Assembly: GCF_023684385.1 (NCBI RefSeq) | Contig: NZ_JAGSOJ010000001.1 | Span: 682,001-746,000, forward strand | Direction of reading: 5' to 3' | Length of the DNA stretch: 64,000 nt | Source: Oceanirhabdus seepicola | GTDB lineage: Bacteria > Bacillota > Clostridia > Clostridiales > Clostridiaceae | Shown: piece by piece, positions 1 through 9,300 of the stretch | Layout: each line of letters begins with the position of its first letter | Position numbering within the stretch: position 1 is the first letter of the stretch | Notes under the pieces: generated by a model | Told to the model about the DNA's origin: nothing | What the model saw: only the letters and a program-made list of their open reading frames with translations | The model's database searches: none | Made by a program: the position numbers and the translations under genes

Positions 1-544
1 ATGGAGTAGCCGCAAGAATATATGGTCTAGGAAGTTTATCTCTTAACCTTTCAATAATAGAAACATATTGATTATCACTAGTACAGTGAATTATTCCATC
101 ACTATCAGGTTTACATCCAAATCCAGTTAAAGGTTCATAATCTATATCTACTCCATCTAAATTAAAATCTCTAACAAATCTCACAATATCATCTAAATTA
201 AGATTACTCCAGTTTGTATACATTGCACCACCTATAGACAGAATGACTTTTGTTTCAGGGTTTCTTTCTTTTAGATAAACTATAGCTTCTTTCAAAACTG
301 TACCTTCATACCTAAATCCTAACCCACTTGTTAGAAAATTCAAATCTCCATTGTAAATCATGTCTGGTTTAGCAAATGCTAAAATCACTACATTAACATA
401 AGAAGGTAGATTTCCTAAGTCTGTTCCTTCTCCAGTAAGACTCCATCTATCTGACCATGATTCAAAATAACCTACAAATTTATTTTTATACCTAGTTGGA
501 AATTGCCTTTTTATATTTATTTTCATATAATTCACAGAGTACAT
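1..544 (-). CDS. GH18 glycoside hydrolase (chitinase/ENGase-like), 3' end cut by window
   Basis: About 181 N-terminal residues are visible; the C-terminus lies beyond position 1. The chain carries FVGYFESWSD near the start (first barrel strand), the strand KVILSIGGAMYT, and the catalytic signature DGVDIDYE, whose last Glu is the acid of family 18. This family hydrolyses chitin-like or N-glycan GlcNAc linkages by substrate-assisted catalysis. I place the start at 544 (MYSVNYMK...) because AAGGAG lies just upstream; a second in-frame ATG at 526 is too far from that site. No signal peptide is visible, so the visible form looks cytosolic, or the start is wrong. The exact substrate cannot be told from this half. 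Confidence 0.85.
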   Translation of the reverse strand, partial: MYSVNYMKINIKRQFPTRYKNKFVGYFESWSDRWSLTGEGTDLGNLPSYVNVVILAFAKPDMIYNGDLNFLTSGLGFRYEGTVLKEAIVYLKERNPETKVILSIGGAMYTNWSNLNLDDIVRFVRDFNLDGVDIDYEPLTGFGCKPDSDGIIHCTSDNQYVSIIERLRDKLPRPYILAATP

Positions 545-764
545 CTAACTCCTTATTCAGCATTTTATTAAAATATCACTATGGAATCTCTATACATTCT
601 CTTTCATAATATTAAGTCTATCTAACTTTTGTTACTATATTTCGACATTGCATCTTTACACCTTGTCCTAAATCTGCATCCAACGGGTGGACTTAAAGAG
701 CTTGGAACATCCCCCCAATATTATCTTTCCTTAGACACAACAGCATCAGGATATGGCATTGGAT

Positions 765-905
765 ATGTTAAGTTCTTCTCAAAGATATATTGAAGAAGCT
801 ACATACTTAAGTTTTTTCCCTGGATTATGCATACTTTTAACTGTACTTAGCTTTAATATATTTGGAGATATATTACGTCAAACAATTGAACCAAAGGAAA
901 AATAA
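765..905 (+). pseudogene. Decayed C-terminal end of an OppC/DppC-type peptide ABC permease
   Basis: Forty-six codons ending in TAA read as the last transmembrane part of a peptide/nickel permease: MLSSSQRYIEEATYLSFFPG, then LTVLSFNIFGDILRQ and IEPKEK. The family normally ends with MLxxG...hhFPGhhIhLTVLxFNhhGDxLRDxLDP, so the match is residue by residue. Nothing upstream continues it in frame (TAG at 732-734); another frame gives a few permease-like residues at about 683-766, which would fit frameshift decay. The stretch 545-764 holds no other gene that I recognise. Confidence 0.6.
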
Positions 906-920
906 TTATAAACATATAAA

Positions 921-963
921 AGCCAAGATAGACAGGATTTCTAATTCCTTTACTATCTTGGCT
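921..963. terminator. Bidirectional hairpin terminator
   Basis: Perfect 11-bp inverted repeat (AGCCAAGATAG at 921-931, complement at 953-963) with a 21-nt loop. It sits between the permease remnant (plus strand) and the end of the DUF134 gene (minus strand), so it can serve both. Confidence 0.6.
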
Positions 964-968
964 TAACT

Positions 969-1403
969 CTATCTATCGCACCATTTTTGACAAACTTTAT
1001 TCTTTTTACTGCATATCACCTCATGAGATCCACAAACTGGACATGTATACCTTTGTTGTTTATAGGAAATATCATATACCTTTCCACAACTTGAACACTT
1101 AAACTTACATGATTTAGTTGTGTAATGTCCTCCAGTAATATTTACAGCTTTGCCTTGTGTCAGAGCAACTGCTACTTTTTTTCTTGCACTATCAATTATA
1201 TTTTGAAATGTTTGCCTTGAGACTTCCATTTTTAAGGCACATTCTTCTTGATTCAATCCTTCGATGTCCTTTAATCTCATTGCTTCAAGTTCTTCAATCA
1301 TTAACATAATTTCATCAATTTCACATTTTTTCTTCCCATAAGGCATAAAATATGTATCCTCTGGGAAGAACTCTACTTTTCTACATTTTGTAGGTCTGGG
1401 CAT
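969..1403 (-). CDS. DUF134 (UPF0251) predicted DNA-binding protein with C-terminal zinc ribbon
   Basis: 144 residues. The N-terminal part starts MPRPTKCRKVEFFPEDTYF and contains LNQEECALKMEVSRQTFQNI, a helix-turn-helix typical of the DUF134 family, followed by IIDSARKKVAVAL. The C-terminal 45 residues hold Cys pairs (CKFKCSSCGKVYD... CPVCG) that should bind a metal. It is the last gene of the six-gene operon that starts at 4679, and its ATG overlaps the stop of the NifX-like gene before it. DUF134 genes commonly travel with NifX/MinD clusters. Inference: it may be the local regulator that reads the palindromes at 4695-4820, possibly with the Cys cluster as a metal or redox sensor. Confidence 0.88.
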   Translation of the reverse strand: MPRPTKCRKVEFFPEDTYFMPYGKKKCEIDEIMLMIEELEAMRLKDIEGLNQEECALKMEVSRQTFQNIIDSARKKVAVALTQGKAVNITGGHYTTKSCKFKCSSCGKVYDISYKQQRYTCPVCGSHEVICSKKNKVCQKWCDR

Positions 1404-1759
1404 TATTCATTACAATGTCCTTCATGTTGGTGTTCTGTACAAATACTTCCTGTAGATTTTAATTCTCCATTTAAATATTTTTTAATAACTTCATCACAGT
1501 CACCTTGAGCTCCAACTACTACCTTAATGTTATTCTCAGTAAATAATTCTTGAGCTCTTGCTCCCATTCCTCCTGCTGTGATTACATTTACATTTAAGCC
1601 TTTTAAAAATTCTGGAAGGAATCCTGGTTTGTGCCCTGGATTTGCTACGAATTCTTTGTTATTAATCTCATTGTTATTAACCTCATATACAGTAAACCCT
1701 TCACAATGTCCAAAGTGTCCACTTACTAATTTTCCATCACATGCTAATGCTATTTTCAT
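1403..1759 (-). CDS. NifX/NifB-type dinitrogenase Fe-Mo cofactor-binding family protein
   Basis: 118 residues with the family's core: MKIALACDGKLVSGHFGHCE at the N-terminus, then the beta-alpha unit VITAGGMGARAQELF and the GDCDEVIKKYL segment. His residues in SGHFGHC and a His/Cys-rich tail (CTEHQHEGHCNE) could hold a metal cluster. Members store or carry iron-molybdenum type clusters in nitrogenase systems, or form the 'orange protein' of sulfate reducers; no nif genes are present here, so nitrogen fixation is not implied. It follows the MinD gene with a 4-nt overlap and has an AGGAGG site. It is one of two such proteins in this operon. Confidence 0.88.
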   Translation of the reverse strand: MKIALACDGKLVSGHFGHCEGFTVYEVNNNEINNKEFVANPGHKPGFLPEFLKGLNVNVITAGGMGARAQELFTENNIKVVVGAQGDCDEVIKKYLNGELKSTGSICTEHQHEGHCNE

Positions 1760-2622
1760 AAAATAATCCTCCTAAAATTTATTGTTTTATTTATATTTTT
1801 CCACATTGCTCTAATTGCTTTATTTGCAGAGCTTTCCTTATAATAAATTATTGGTTTAAGTTCATTTATAGATTTCATAACTGTATCATCATAAGGTATT
1901 TTACCTACAACTTTAATATTATTTTTACTGCATAAATCTTCAATTTCTTTTGATATCTCTTGATTGATATCATATTTATTTATGCAAACCAATATCGTTA
2001 CACCAAAGTGCATACAAAGCTCAGCTACTCTTGTAAAATCCTGAAGTCCGGATTTTGTAGGTTCTGTAACTATTAAAGCCCCATCACTGCCAGTAACTGA
2101 AGATATAACTGCACAACCTATCCCTGGTGAACCATCACTAATTATTAAGGTATTCTCTTTAGCATATTTTTTACCCTTTTTACGAAGCTCGGTGATAAGC
2201 TTACCTGAACCATCACTTCCAATTTCCATTTGTGCTCTTGAAATAATCCCCTTATCCGTTTGAGTAATAAAAATATCTGCACCTTTTTGCTCTTCAAGCT
2301 TTATAGCTTTCTGTGGACATATTAATGTGCAAGTACCACACCCTTCACAGTGAAAAGAACTTATTTTATTGTCTTTAATAGCATCAAATCTACAGTACTC
2401 TTCACATTTTCCACAATCAATACATAAACTTTTATCAATAACAGCTACTTTGTTCCCATAAAAATTTTCTTTCTCTATATTTTTCCCTTCGTAAAACAAG
2501 TAAAGATTAGGTGCATCTACGTCACAGTCAATTTTTACTACATTATCAGCAAGTTCTGCTATTGCTGTTGCAATTGTAGTCTTTCCTGTGCCACCTTTTC
2601 CGCTTAGAACTACTAGTTCCAC
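1756..2622 (-). CDS. MinD-superfamily ATPase with inserted two-[4Fe-4S] ferredoxin domain (copy 2)
   Basis: 288 residues. The deviant Walker A VLSGKGGTGKTT is at the N-terminus. Two 4Fe-4S motifs follow at about residues 67-113: CIDCGKCEEYC and CEGCGTCTLIC. The P-loop fold then resumes with the switch region ISDGSPGIGC. Start is GTG at 2622 (AGAGGAGG upstream), overlapping the end of the previous gene by 10 nt, so translation is probably coupled. These ATPases occur in pairs beside NifX-like proteins and Mrp, where they are thought to build or load metal clusters. Paralogue of the gene at 2613-3443. Confidence 0.9.
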   Translation of the reverse strand: MELVVLSGKGGTGKTTIATAIAELADNVVKIDCDVDAPNLYLFYEGKNIEKENFYGNKVAVIDKSLCIDCGKCEEYCRFDAIKDNKISSFHCEGCGTCTLICPQKAIKLEEQKGADIFITQTDKGIISRAQMEIGSDGSGKLITELRKKGKKYAKENTLIISDGSPGIGCAVISSVTGSDGALIVTEPTKSGLQDFTRVAELCMHFGVTILVCINKYDINQEISKEIEDLCSKNNIKVVGKIPYDDTVMKSINELKPIIYYKESSANKAIRAMWKNINKTINFRRIIL

Positions 2623-3443
2623 ATAAGCACCTCCTCTACTTTATCCTTAATTTCATTAAAGACTTCATTATACTCTGGAAGCTCTATTAATAATTTTCCC
2701 TTTGAATATGATTCTGCAGCCTCTTTCTTATATGGCACCTTACCTAATACAGGTATATTTTCTTCTCTGCAGTACTCTGTAATATTATTTTCAGCTTCAA
2801 TGCACTTGTTTATAATAACTCCAAAAGGAATATTAAACATTCTTACAAGCTTTACAGCCATATCTAAATCATGAAGCCCAAATTTAGTAGGTTCAGTAAC
2901 AAGTACTGCTGAATTAAGCTTTTCCATAGAATGTACAACATTACATGATGTACCTGGGGCGCAATCTATTATATTAATTCCTTCCTTTGCACTATTTAAT
3001 AACTCTTTTATTATAGGTACAGCCATAGGTTCTCCTATGTTTAATAGACCTCTTTTACAAATCAAACCTTTATGTTTACCTTCTTCAATTACACCTATAG
3101 TTCTTTTCTTGTAAGTAATTGCATTACTTTCACAAGCTACCTCACAAGCACCACAACCGTGGCATAATTTATTGAATAAAACTATATCTTCCTTTACCAT
3201 TGCTAGAGCATTAAATTGGCATACTTTTACACATCTACCGCAATTGATACATTTATTATCATCAATAAAAGGATATTCTACCTTTACCTCTTTACTCTTT
3301 ATATTCTCTGGATTTAGAAATATAAATCCATTAGGTTCTTCTACATCACAATCAAAATAATTAGCATTCATGACTAAAGCAAGGTTTGTAGAAATAGTAG
3401 TCTTTCCAGTACCGCCTTTACCACTTAAAACTCCAATGTTCAT
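2613..3443 (-). CDS. MinD-superfamily ATPase with inserted two-[4Fe-4S] ferredoxin domain (copy 1)
   Basis: 276 residues. Walker A GVLSGKGGTGKTT, then CINCGRCVKVCQ and CHGCGACEVAC in the ferredoxin insertion, then IIDCAPGTSCNVV (switch II) and VTEPTKFGLHDL. The ATG overlaps the stop of the NifX-like gene (TAATG), with GGAGGAAG upstream. With its tandem paralogue it presumably forms a heterodimer, as expected for MinD-fold ATPases that dimerise across the nucleotide; this is inference. The ferredoxin insertion points to electron delivery during cluster assembly or substrate reduction. Confidence 0.9.
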   Translation of the reverse strand: MNIGVLSGKGGTGKTTISTNLALVMNANYFDCDVEEPNGFIFLNPENIKSKEVKVEYPFIDDNKCINCGRCVKVCQFNALAMVKEDIVLFNKLCHGCGACEVACESNAITYKKRTIGVIEEGKHKGLICKRGLLNIGEPMAVPIIKELLNSAKEGINIIDCAPGTSCNVVHSMEKLNSAVLVTEPTKFGLHDLDMAVKLVRMFNIPFGVIINKCIEAENNITEYCREENIPVLGKVPYKKEAAESYSKGKLLIELPEYNEVFNEIKDKVEEVLMWN

Positions 3444-3832
3444 TATCTTCCTCCTCTAAAACCATGACCATTTCCCATACCTTGGTGAGCACGTCCTGCT
3501 TGAGTAATTTCAACTAATTCCGATTGTTTATATTTATCTAGGGCTTCTTTTACTGAAATAACTGAAGTTTTAAATAATTTTATTTCTGTTTTTTCAAAAA
3601 TATTATAAGCATTTGGCCCTACATTTCCAGTAATAATACCTTCAACATCTTCATCAATAACCTGCTGAGCAGCTGCTATACCAGCTCCCCCTCCTGAAAT
3701 ACTCCCCTGATTTTCAATATACTTAACTTCTCCAGATTCTAAATCATAAATATGAAAATAACTACATCTTCCAAATCTTAAATCTACTAAAGCTTCTGAA
3801 TTATTACCTGATGATGATATTGCAATTTTCAT
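3443..3832 (-). CDS. NifX/NifB-type Fe-Mo cofactor-binding family protein (ORP-like)
   Basis: 129 residues from the ATG at 3832, chosen because AAGGTGGG lies 7 nt upstream; an upstream in-frame start has none. The core runs MKIAISSSG, ALVDLRFGRCSYFHIYD, then IITGNVGPNAYNIF and ISVKEALDKY. The tail is Gly/His-rich (GRAHQGMGNGHGFRGGR), a likely metal ligand. It lies directly behind Mrp, the same neighbour as in the orange-protein operons of Desulfovibrio. Function here is inferred from that context. Confidence 0.88.
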   Translation of the reverse strand: MKIAISSSGNNSEALVDLRFGRCSYFHIYDLESGEVKYIENQGSISGGGAGIAAAQQVIDEDVEGIITGNVGPNAYNIFEKTEIKLFKTSVISVKEALDKYKQSELVEITQAGRAHQGMGNGHGFRGGR

Positions 3833-3857
3833 TAACGATCCCACCTTATTATTCATT

Positions 3858-4679
3858 TTATATTTTTGATATAACTTTCTTTGTTATATCATCTAATGTA
3901 CTACTTAAGTTATCACTAATCGTTTCCATGCCATTCTTTGAAATATCTATAATTTCCTTACACATTGGCAGCTCCCCAATAAGGTCTAAATTCATATCCT
4001 TTAAGAATTCTTCTGTATTGTCATCATCATACATTTGAATTTTAGTTTTACAATCAGGACATTGAATATAACTCATGTTTTCTACTACCCCTATAACATC
4101 TATATCCATTTTTCTAGCCATATTAACAGCTTTAGCTACAATCATAGAAACTAAATCCTGAGGTACTGAAACCATTACAACTCCATTAATAGGTATTGAT
4201 TGCATAACAGTTAGCGCTATATCCGCTGTTCCAGGTGGCATATCAATTAATAAATAATCTAAATCCCCCCAGATTACATCTGTCCAAAATTGCTTTACTA
4301 CCCCAGCTAATAAAGGCCCTCTCCAAATTACAGGTTGATTTTCATCTTCCATTAATAAATTTAAAGAAATAACCTTCATTCCATTTTTTGTATTTACCGG
4401 GAAAATACCCATCTCTGAAGCTTCTGCTCTTTGATTTTCAACATGCATTAATCTAGGTATACTTGGTCCAGTAATATCAGCGTCTAAAATTCCTACTCTA
4501 TACCCCTGTTTTCTTAATTGATTTGCTAATAAAACAGAAACTGTAGATTTTCCAACTCCACCTTTTCCGCTCATTACCCCAATTACTTTTTTAACTTGAT
4601 TCAATGGATTATTCTCTATCATACAGTTTTCTTTACTGCTGCATTTATCTTTTGTTGGGCAGCTTTCACAATTACTCAT
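3858..4679 (-). CDS. mrp: Mrp/NBP35 family iron-sulfur carrier ATPase
   Basis: 273 residues from the ATG at 4679, preceded by GAGGTG. A start further upstream (4742) would make the N-terminus read through the operator palindromes and has no binding site. Residues 4-19 hold four Cys (CESCPTKDKC, ENC). Walker A SGKGGVGKST is at 37-46, the family motif DADITGPSIPRL follows, then LLIDMPPGTAD. CxxC at 207/210 is the dimer-interface pair that binds a labile [4Fe-4S] cluster. Mrp proteins insert Fe-S clusters into target proteins in the cytosol. It is first in a six-gene operon (4679 down to 969). Confidence 0.92.
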   Translation of the reverse strand: MSNCESCPTKDKCSSKENCMIENNPLNQVKKVIGVMSGKGGVGKSTVSVLLANQLRKQGYRVGILDADITGPSIPRLMHVENQRAEASEMGIFPVNTKNGMKVISLNLLMEDENQPVIWRGPLLAGVVKQFWTDVIWGDLDYLLIDMPPGTADIALTVMQSIPINGVVMVSVPQDLVSMIVAKAVNMARKMDIDVIGVVENMSYIQCPDCKTKIQMYDDDNTEEFLKDMNLDLIGELPMCKEIIDISKNGMETISDNLSSTLDDITKKVISKI

Positions 4680-4694
4680 ATTCTTCACCTCTTC

Positions 4695-4820
4695 GTTATT
4701 GGCATATAATAACCCTCTATACCTAATTTTAGTTATTGGCATATGCTAATAAGATTGTACGCCAAATTTTAGTTATTGTCAAATGCTAATAACTTTTCTT
4801 TTATTGTCATATATCTATTA
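4695..4820. promoter_or_regulatory. Cluster of four palindromic operators between mrp operon and FAD reductase
   Basis: Copies begin at 4696, 4733, 4773 and 4801. The best one (4733-4752) reads TTATTGGCATATGCTAATAA, 9 of 10 positions symmetric. Copies 2 and 3 sit in a 40-bp direct repeat that includes AATTTTAGTTATTG. Copy 4 overlaps the -35 of the rightward promoter. The layout suggests one repressor controlling both divergent units. Confidence 0.7.
4754..4782 (-). promoter_or_regulatory. Sigma-A promoter of the mrp operon
   Basis: Read on the minus strand: TTGACA (4782-4777), 17-nt spacer, TACAAT (4759-4754). The -35 lies inside operator copy 3 (4773-4792), and copy 2 (4733-4752) covers the expected transcription start, so a protein bound there should block initiation. 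Confidence 0.75.
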
Positions 4821-4831
4821 ATTTTTAATAT
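4804..4831 (+). promoter_or_regulatory. Promoter of the FAD disulfide reductase gene
   Basis: TTGTCA (4804-4809), 16-nt spacer, TAATAT (4826-4831). The -35 is part of operator copy 4, which links its control to that of the mrp operon. Confidence 0.55.
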
Positions 4832-4876
4832 AAATAAAAATTGAAGGGTAGTACATATTTTATAGGAGGTCTTATT

Positions 4877-6226
4877 ATGAGTAACACTAATGTATTAATC
4901 ATCGGAGGAAGTGCGGCAGGTTTAGTTGCAGCTGCTACTGCGAAATCTAATCATCCAGATAAAGATGTTACAATTATACGAAAAGAAGAAAAGGTTATGA
5001 TTCCATGCGGTATTCCATATATCTTTGGAACTGTTGAAACAAGTGATAAAAACATTCTTCCTGATGGGGGACTAATAAAATTAGGAGTAAATATTAAAGT
5101 AGATGAAGTAATTAATATTGATAAGAAAAATAAAGTTTGTAAAACTAAAGGAGGTGAAGAAATAGGTTATGAAAAGCTTGTAATAGCTACTGGTTCTACA
5201 CCTTATGTTCCAAAATGGTTAGAAGGAGCAAGCCTTGAAAATGTTTTCTCTATTCCTAAGAAGAAAATTTATCTTGATGAATTACAGCAGAAGCTTCAAG
5301 GAATAAATAAAATAATCACAATTGGAGCTGGCTTCATAGGTGTTGAAATGTCAGATGAGTTAAATAAAAATGGTAAGGATATAACCGTCGTAGAAATATT
5401 ACCTCATATTTTGGGTCTTTCCTTTGATGAAGAACTGGCTATTGAAGCAGAAGAATGTCTTACTTCTAGAGGTGTTAAACTTAAAACTGGTGTAGGTGTT
5501 GAAAGAATATTAGGTTCTGAAAAAGTTACTGGTGTTTTACTAAGTAATGGAGAAACACTTGAAGCTGATGCAGTAATTTTATCAATGGGATATCGTCCTA
5601 ATATAAAACTGGCTGAAGAAACAGGATTAGCTATAAACGAACTTGGCTTTATAAAAGCAGATCAGTACAGAAGAACTGGACATCCAGATATTTTTGCAGC
5701 AGGAGACTGCTCTGAAAAAATAGATTTCGCAACTGGAAAATTAAGTGGAGCAATGCTTGCTTCAATTGCTTGTGCAGAAGCAAGAGTAGCAGGTATGAAC
5801 CTTTATAGCCTTTCCACTGTAAAGGCTTTCAGAGGAACAATTGGTATTTATTCAACAGATATAGGTGGAACTGGCTTTGGTGCTGCTGGATTAACTGAAG
5901 CTCAAGCTAAGAAAGAAGGGTTTGATGTAGTATCAGGAAGCTTCACTGGAATAGATAGACATCCTGGACATTTAGAAGATACCCACAAACAAATGGTAAA
6001 ATTAATTGCATCTAAGGATAATGGAATAATACTAGGAGGACAGGTTATCGGTGGAAAAAGTACAGGAGAATTAACTAATGTACTTGGTTTTATCATCCAG
6101 AATAATATGACAATTAATGACCTTTTAGTAGCTCAGATAGGTACACAACCAATGCTAACCGCTTCACCTGCAGGCTATCCATTAATAAAAGCAGCTGAAT
6201 CTACAGCAAAGAAACTTAAAAAGTAA
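4877..6226 (+). CDS. FAD-dependent pyridine nucleotide-disulfide oxidoreductase (CoA-disulfide reductase/NADH oxidase type)
   Basis: 449 residues from the ATG at 4877 (AGGAGG 7 nt upstream). N-terminal FAD site LIIGGSAAGLVAA, single active Cys44 in MIPCGIPY as in CoA-disulfide reductases and Nox-type enzymes, NAD(P) site ITIGAGFIGVEM, and the second FAD motif DIFAAGDCSE. The dimerisation domain ends the protein; no rhodanese or DsrE domain is fused. It acts in the cytosol on low-molecular disulfides, persulfides or oxygen; which of these cannot be read here. Single-gene unit, divergent from the mrp operon and sharing its operators, so a sulfur/redox role tied to cluster assembly is a fair inference. 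Confidence 0.88.
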   Translation: MSNTNVLIIGGSAAGLVAAATAKSNHPDKDVTIIRKEEKVMIPCGIPYIFGTVETSDKNILPDGGLIKLGVNIKVDEVINIDKKNKVCKTKGGEEIGYEKLVIATGSTPYVPKWLEGASLENVFSIPKKKIYLDELQQKLQGINKIITIGAGFIGVEMSDELNKNGKDITVVEILPHILGLSFDEELAIEAEECLTSRGVKLKTGVGVERILGSEKVTGVLLSNGETLEADAVILSMGYRPNIKLAEETGLAINELGFIKADQYRRTGHPDIFAAGDCSEKIDFATGKLSGAMLASIACAEARVAGMNLYSLSTVKAFRGTIGIYSTDIGGTGFGAAGLTEAQAKKEGFDVVSGSFTGIDRHPGHLEDTHKQMVKLIASKDNGIILGGQVIGGKSTGELTNVLGFIIQNNMTINDLLVAQIGTQPMLTASPAGYPLIKAAESTAKKLKK

Positions 6227-6240
6227 TGGAATTAATAAAT

Positions 6241-6274
6241 AAACCTCATTTCACAAATTGTAGAGAAATGAGGT
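6241..6274 (+). terminator. Terminator of the FAD reductase gene
   Basis: 11-bp stem AACCTCATTTC/GAAATGAGGTT with a 12-nt loop, 14 nt after the stop codon, followed by a T-rich tract and a second small hairpin. Confidence 0.75.
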
Positions 6275-6324
6275 TTAACTTTTGAGTTAAACTTTCACGA
6301 GCAAATATTCCTTAGTATTATAAA

Positions 6325-9300
6325 CTACATTAGTGCCTTGTATACACTATAAATCACTTCACTATACACTCTCTTTGAAATATTCTTAGGATGTATTCTT
6401 CTCTCCTTATCAACTTCATCATATACATATGAGCCTCTTTCTATAGTTCCCGCCTTGTAGAATTCTAAACTTTCTATGGCTATATCTTTATATCCAACTT
6501 CATAGAAATCCAGATAATCATCAACAGTGATTTCAACACCTATTCCCAATTCTTCCCACTCTCGATAATATTCATAATAGCATCCACCATCAGTAACTGA
6601 ACCTTTAAACCATCCCATATCAGTAAATCTTTTAATAAGTTTCGCATCATTAATTTTTATTTCTTTAAATTCATCAATTATTTCTTTATCCTCTAAAGCA
6701 GTATAAATAGTTCTTGTTAATTGAGGGAAAGGTTGTACAACTTCATTTTCTTCTAAGATTTCTTTCCATAAATTCAATTTCTCTTTTTCTAATTCTAAAG
6801 GATGGATTAATCCTATTTTCATGTCCTCTTCCAATACTATTTCATCATAATCTATACCAAAAATATCCTCATCGTATATGAATCCTTCTTTTAAATTTTC
6901 ACCTTCATATATTCCCCATACAAATGTTCTTCCTAATCTATTCATTATAGGGTTCTTAAAGAATAATTCTTTCCAAGACTCTGTGTCCCAAGTTCTAAAG
7001 CTTAAAAGAGCTTCCTCTAAACGTTCTACTTGAAGTTTTTTCACATTCTTTAATTCTTTCTTTAGATTTTTAAAATCAACTTTTGCTTTTTCAACTCTTT
7101 CTTCAATATCATCCTTTGAAGCTTTAGGAAGATTTTTTAACATCTTTCTTTTTTCATTTTCTACTTCTAATTCTAATTTATTGCTTAAATATACTTTAAT
7201 TATTCTATTACCATAATCATATTCTTTATAACATATACCTTCAAAACCTAGGTTTGGTACGATTTTATCTTCTAAGTCAGCAATATTCATGTTAAATTCC
7301 TTTGCTGCTAGTTGAAATGCTTCTCTTGCACTTTCTTTTACACTCTTGTATTTATATTTATTTTTAATAGAATTTACTATGGTAAACGCATGAGAACTTC
7401 CATTTAAAACAAGAGCCTTGACAGTATATTGCGCCAACTTATGTTTAGAATTTGAAGCTAATTCAAATATTAATTTATTCAGATTTTCTATAGTATTAAA
7501 ATCACCATGAACAGCAGCAAGTAAAATAAGCCCTTTTCTCTTTGAATCTATACCCTGTTCTAAATATTTAAAATATATTCCATTAGAAAATTTAACTAAG
7601 TCCTCTGAATTTAAAGCATTTGAAACAATAGCTGCATCTTTTACTAATTTTAACTCGCTGCTGTTTAGGTATGCTTTAACAAAATAATTTAGAATCTCAT
7701 CAGATAAGTATTCCTCTTTCCCCTTAAGTCTAACCTTAGGAAGTATAGAAAAGTCTACTACGTTTTGTGATTTTTTTATTTTAAGACTTTGGAAATACGC
7801 TATAAGATCAAATTCTCCATTCTCATCCACATAAAGCTTAGATGGATCTAAATTCAATAATTCCATTATTGTATTTCTTGTTTTTAATCCAGTTTCAACT
7901 TTAAACCTGTCTTCCAACATAGATTTTACTTCTTCTATTTCTAAATAATTAGATAATACTTTTACAGCTAATAATCTTATGTCTTCCTTAGAGTCATTTA
8001 AAAGGTCTTTAAACTCATCTAAATAGCATTTAAACATTGAATCAAGTATTTCAGAAAACTTCTCAGCACAAAATTCTCTTACCTGTTTAGATTTATCTTT
8101 GAAAAACATTAATGCCCCTCTCAAATGTGATACTTCTAGTTCCTCTTCCTTGAATACCACATCTAAAAGATTTAATTTTGCTTCTATATTCTCACTTTTC
8201 ACCCACTGAAATATATTTACTGTTTTCTGAGCATCAACCTCGTTCTTTTTATTAGGTTTTAAGTTATGATATTTTAAAAGTTCTACAAGAACAGGTCTTA
8301 AGGAATTTTCCTTATCCTCAGCATAAAAAGCAAAAGTACATGCAAATTTCTTCAGGTTAACATCAAGATTCATTAATAATTTGACAAATAATTGAACATT
8401 ATCCTTACAATCAAAAATATATAAAAAAGCTATTGTTAGATTATGTATCGTTCCTTGACTTAGATTTTTATCTATTTTTTTCAAAACATCACTTATTTCA
8501 TTATCCTTCAAAAACCATATATAATACCTAAAATACTCTTTTGTATAGTGACAATTAGAAGCTAAGTAGTCCTTAAAAGTTTTGTAAAAAGCATTCCTTG
8601 CATAATTCAAATAAAACTCATCTTCATTTAGGTCCAAACACAAGGAACATATCTTACCAGCAAGTTTATAAGGAACGTAATCTATAGCTTCTTTTATGTT
8701 CTTTCCTTCATATTTTATTATTTCCATGATTAACTCTTTTGGTTCATAAAAGCTATTATCCACATAATTAAGTCCATATGCTATGAAACATTTTTCTTCT
8801 ATGTAAAACTCCATAAACTTTTTCTTACATGTCTTATATTGATCAAGATTATCAAATTTTCCATCATAAACATCATCTACTAAATCTAAAAACCCCAGTG
8901 GAGATACACCTTGAAATAAATCTATTATGTATTTCAAATCTGAATCTATCTTTATTACTTTCAATACAGATATCAATAAAATTTTTATCTTATCGTTTTT
9001 TAAAATAGAATATTTACCATATTTTTGATGTAATTCTGTTCTTAAAATATCTACAGTTTCTTTTAAATTCCTGTGTTCAAAATAATTCTCTAATGTTGGA
9101 ATTGCTTCTTTATCAGTTTTTTTAGTATCATGACTCCTATATTTATGTGAAGATATATTTTCTACCAATACAGTATTAATATTATCTTTTATAAATTTTA
9201 GTACCTCTTCTTTATTTTTGTCCTCTACAAAAGGTAAAATCACAGAAGCGAAATTAATTCTATGTGTCATCTCCATAGAAGAGAAATTTCCTTTAAATAG

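Noticed and set aside
1403..3856. Nitrogenase cofactor genes
   Set aside because: NifX-like and MinD-like proteins are present but no nifH, nifD, nifK, nifE, nifN or nifB radical-SAM gene is in the window.
4680..4742. Longer N-terminus of Mrp starting at 4742
   Set aside because: The extra 21 codons are the operator palindromes themselves and have no ribosome binding site, whereas GAGGTG precedes the ATG at 4679.
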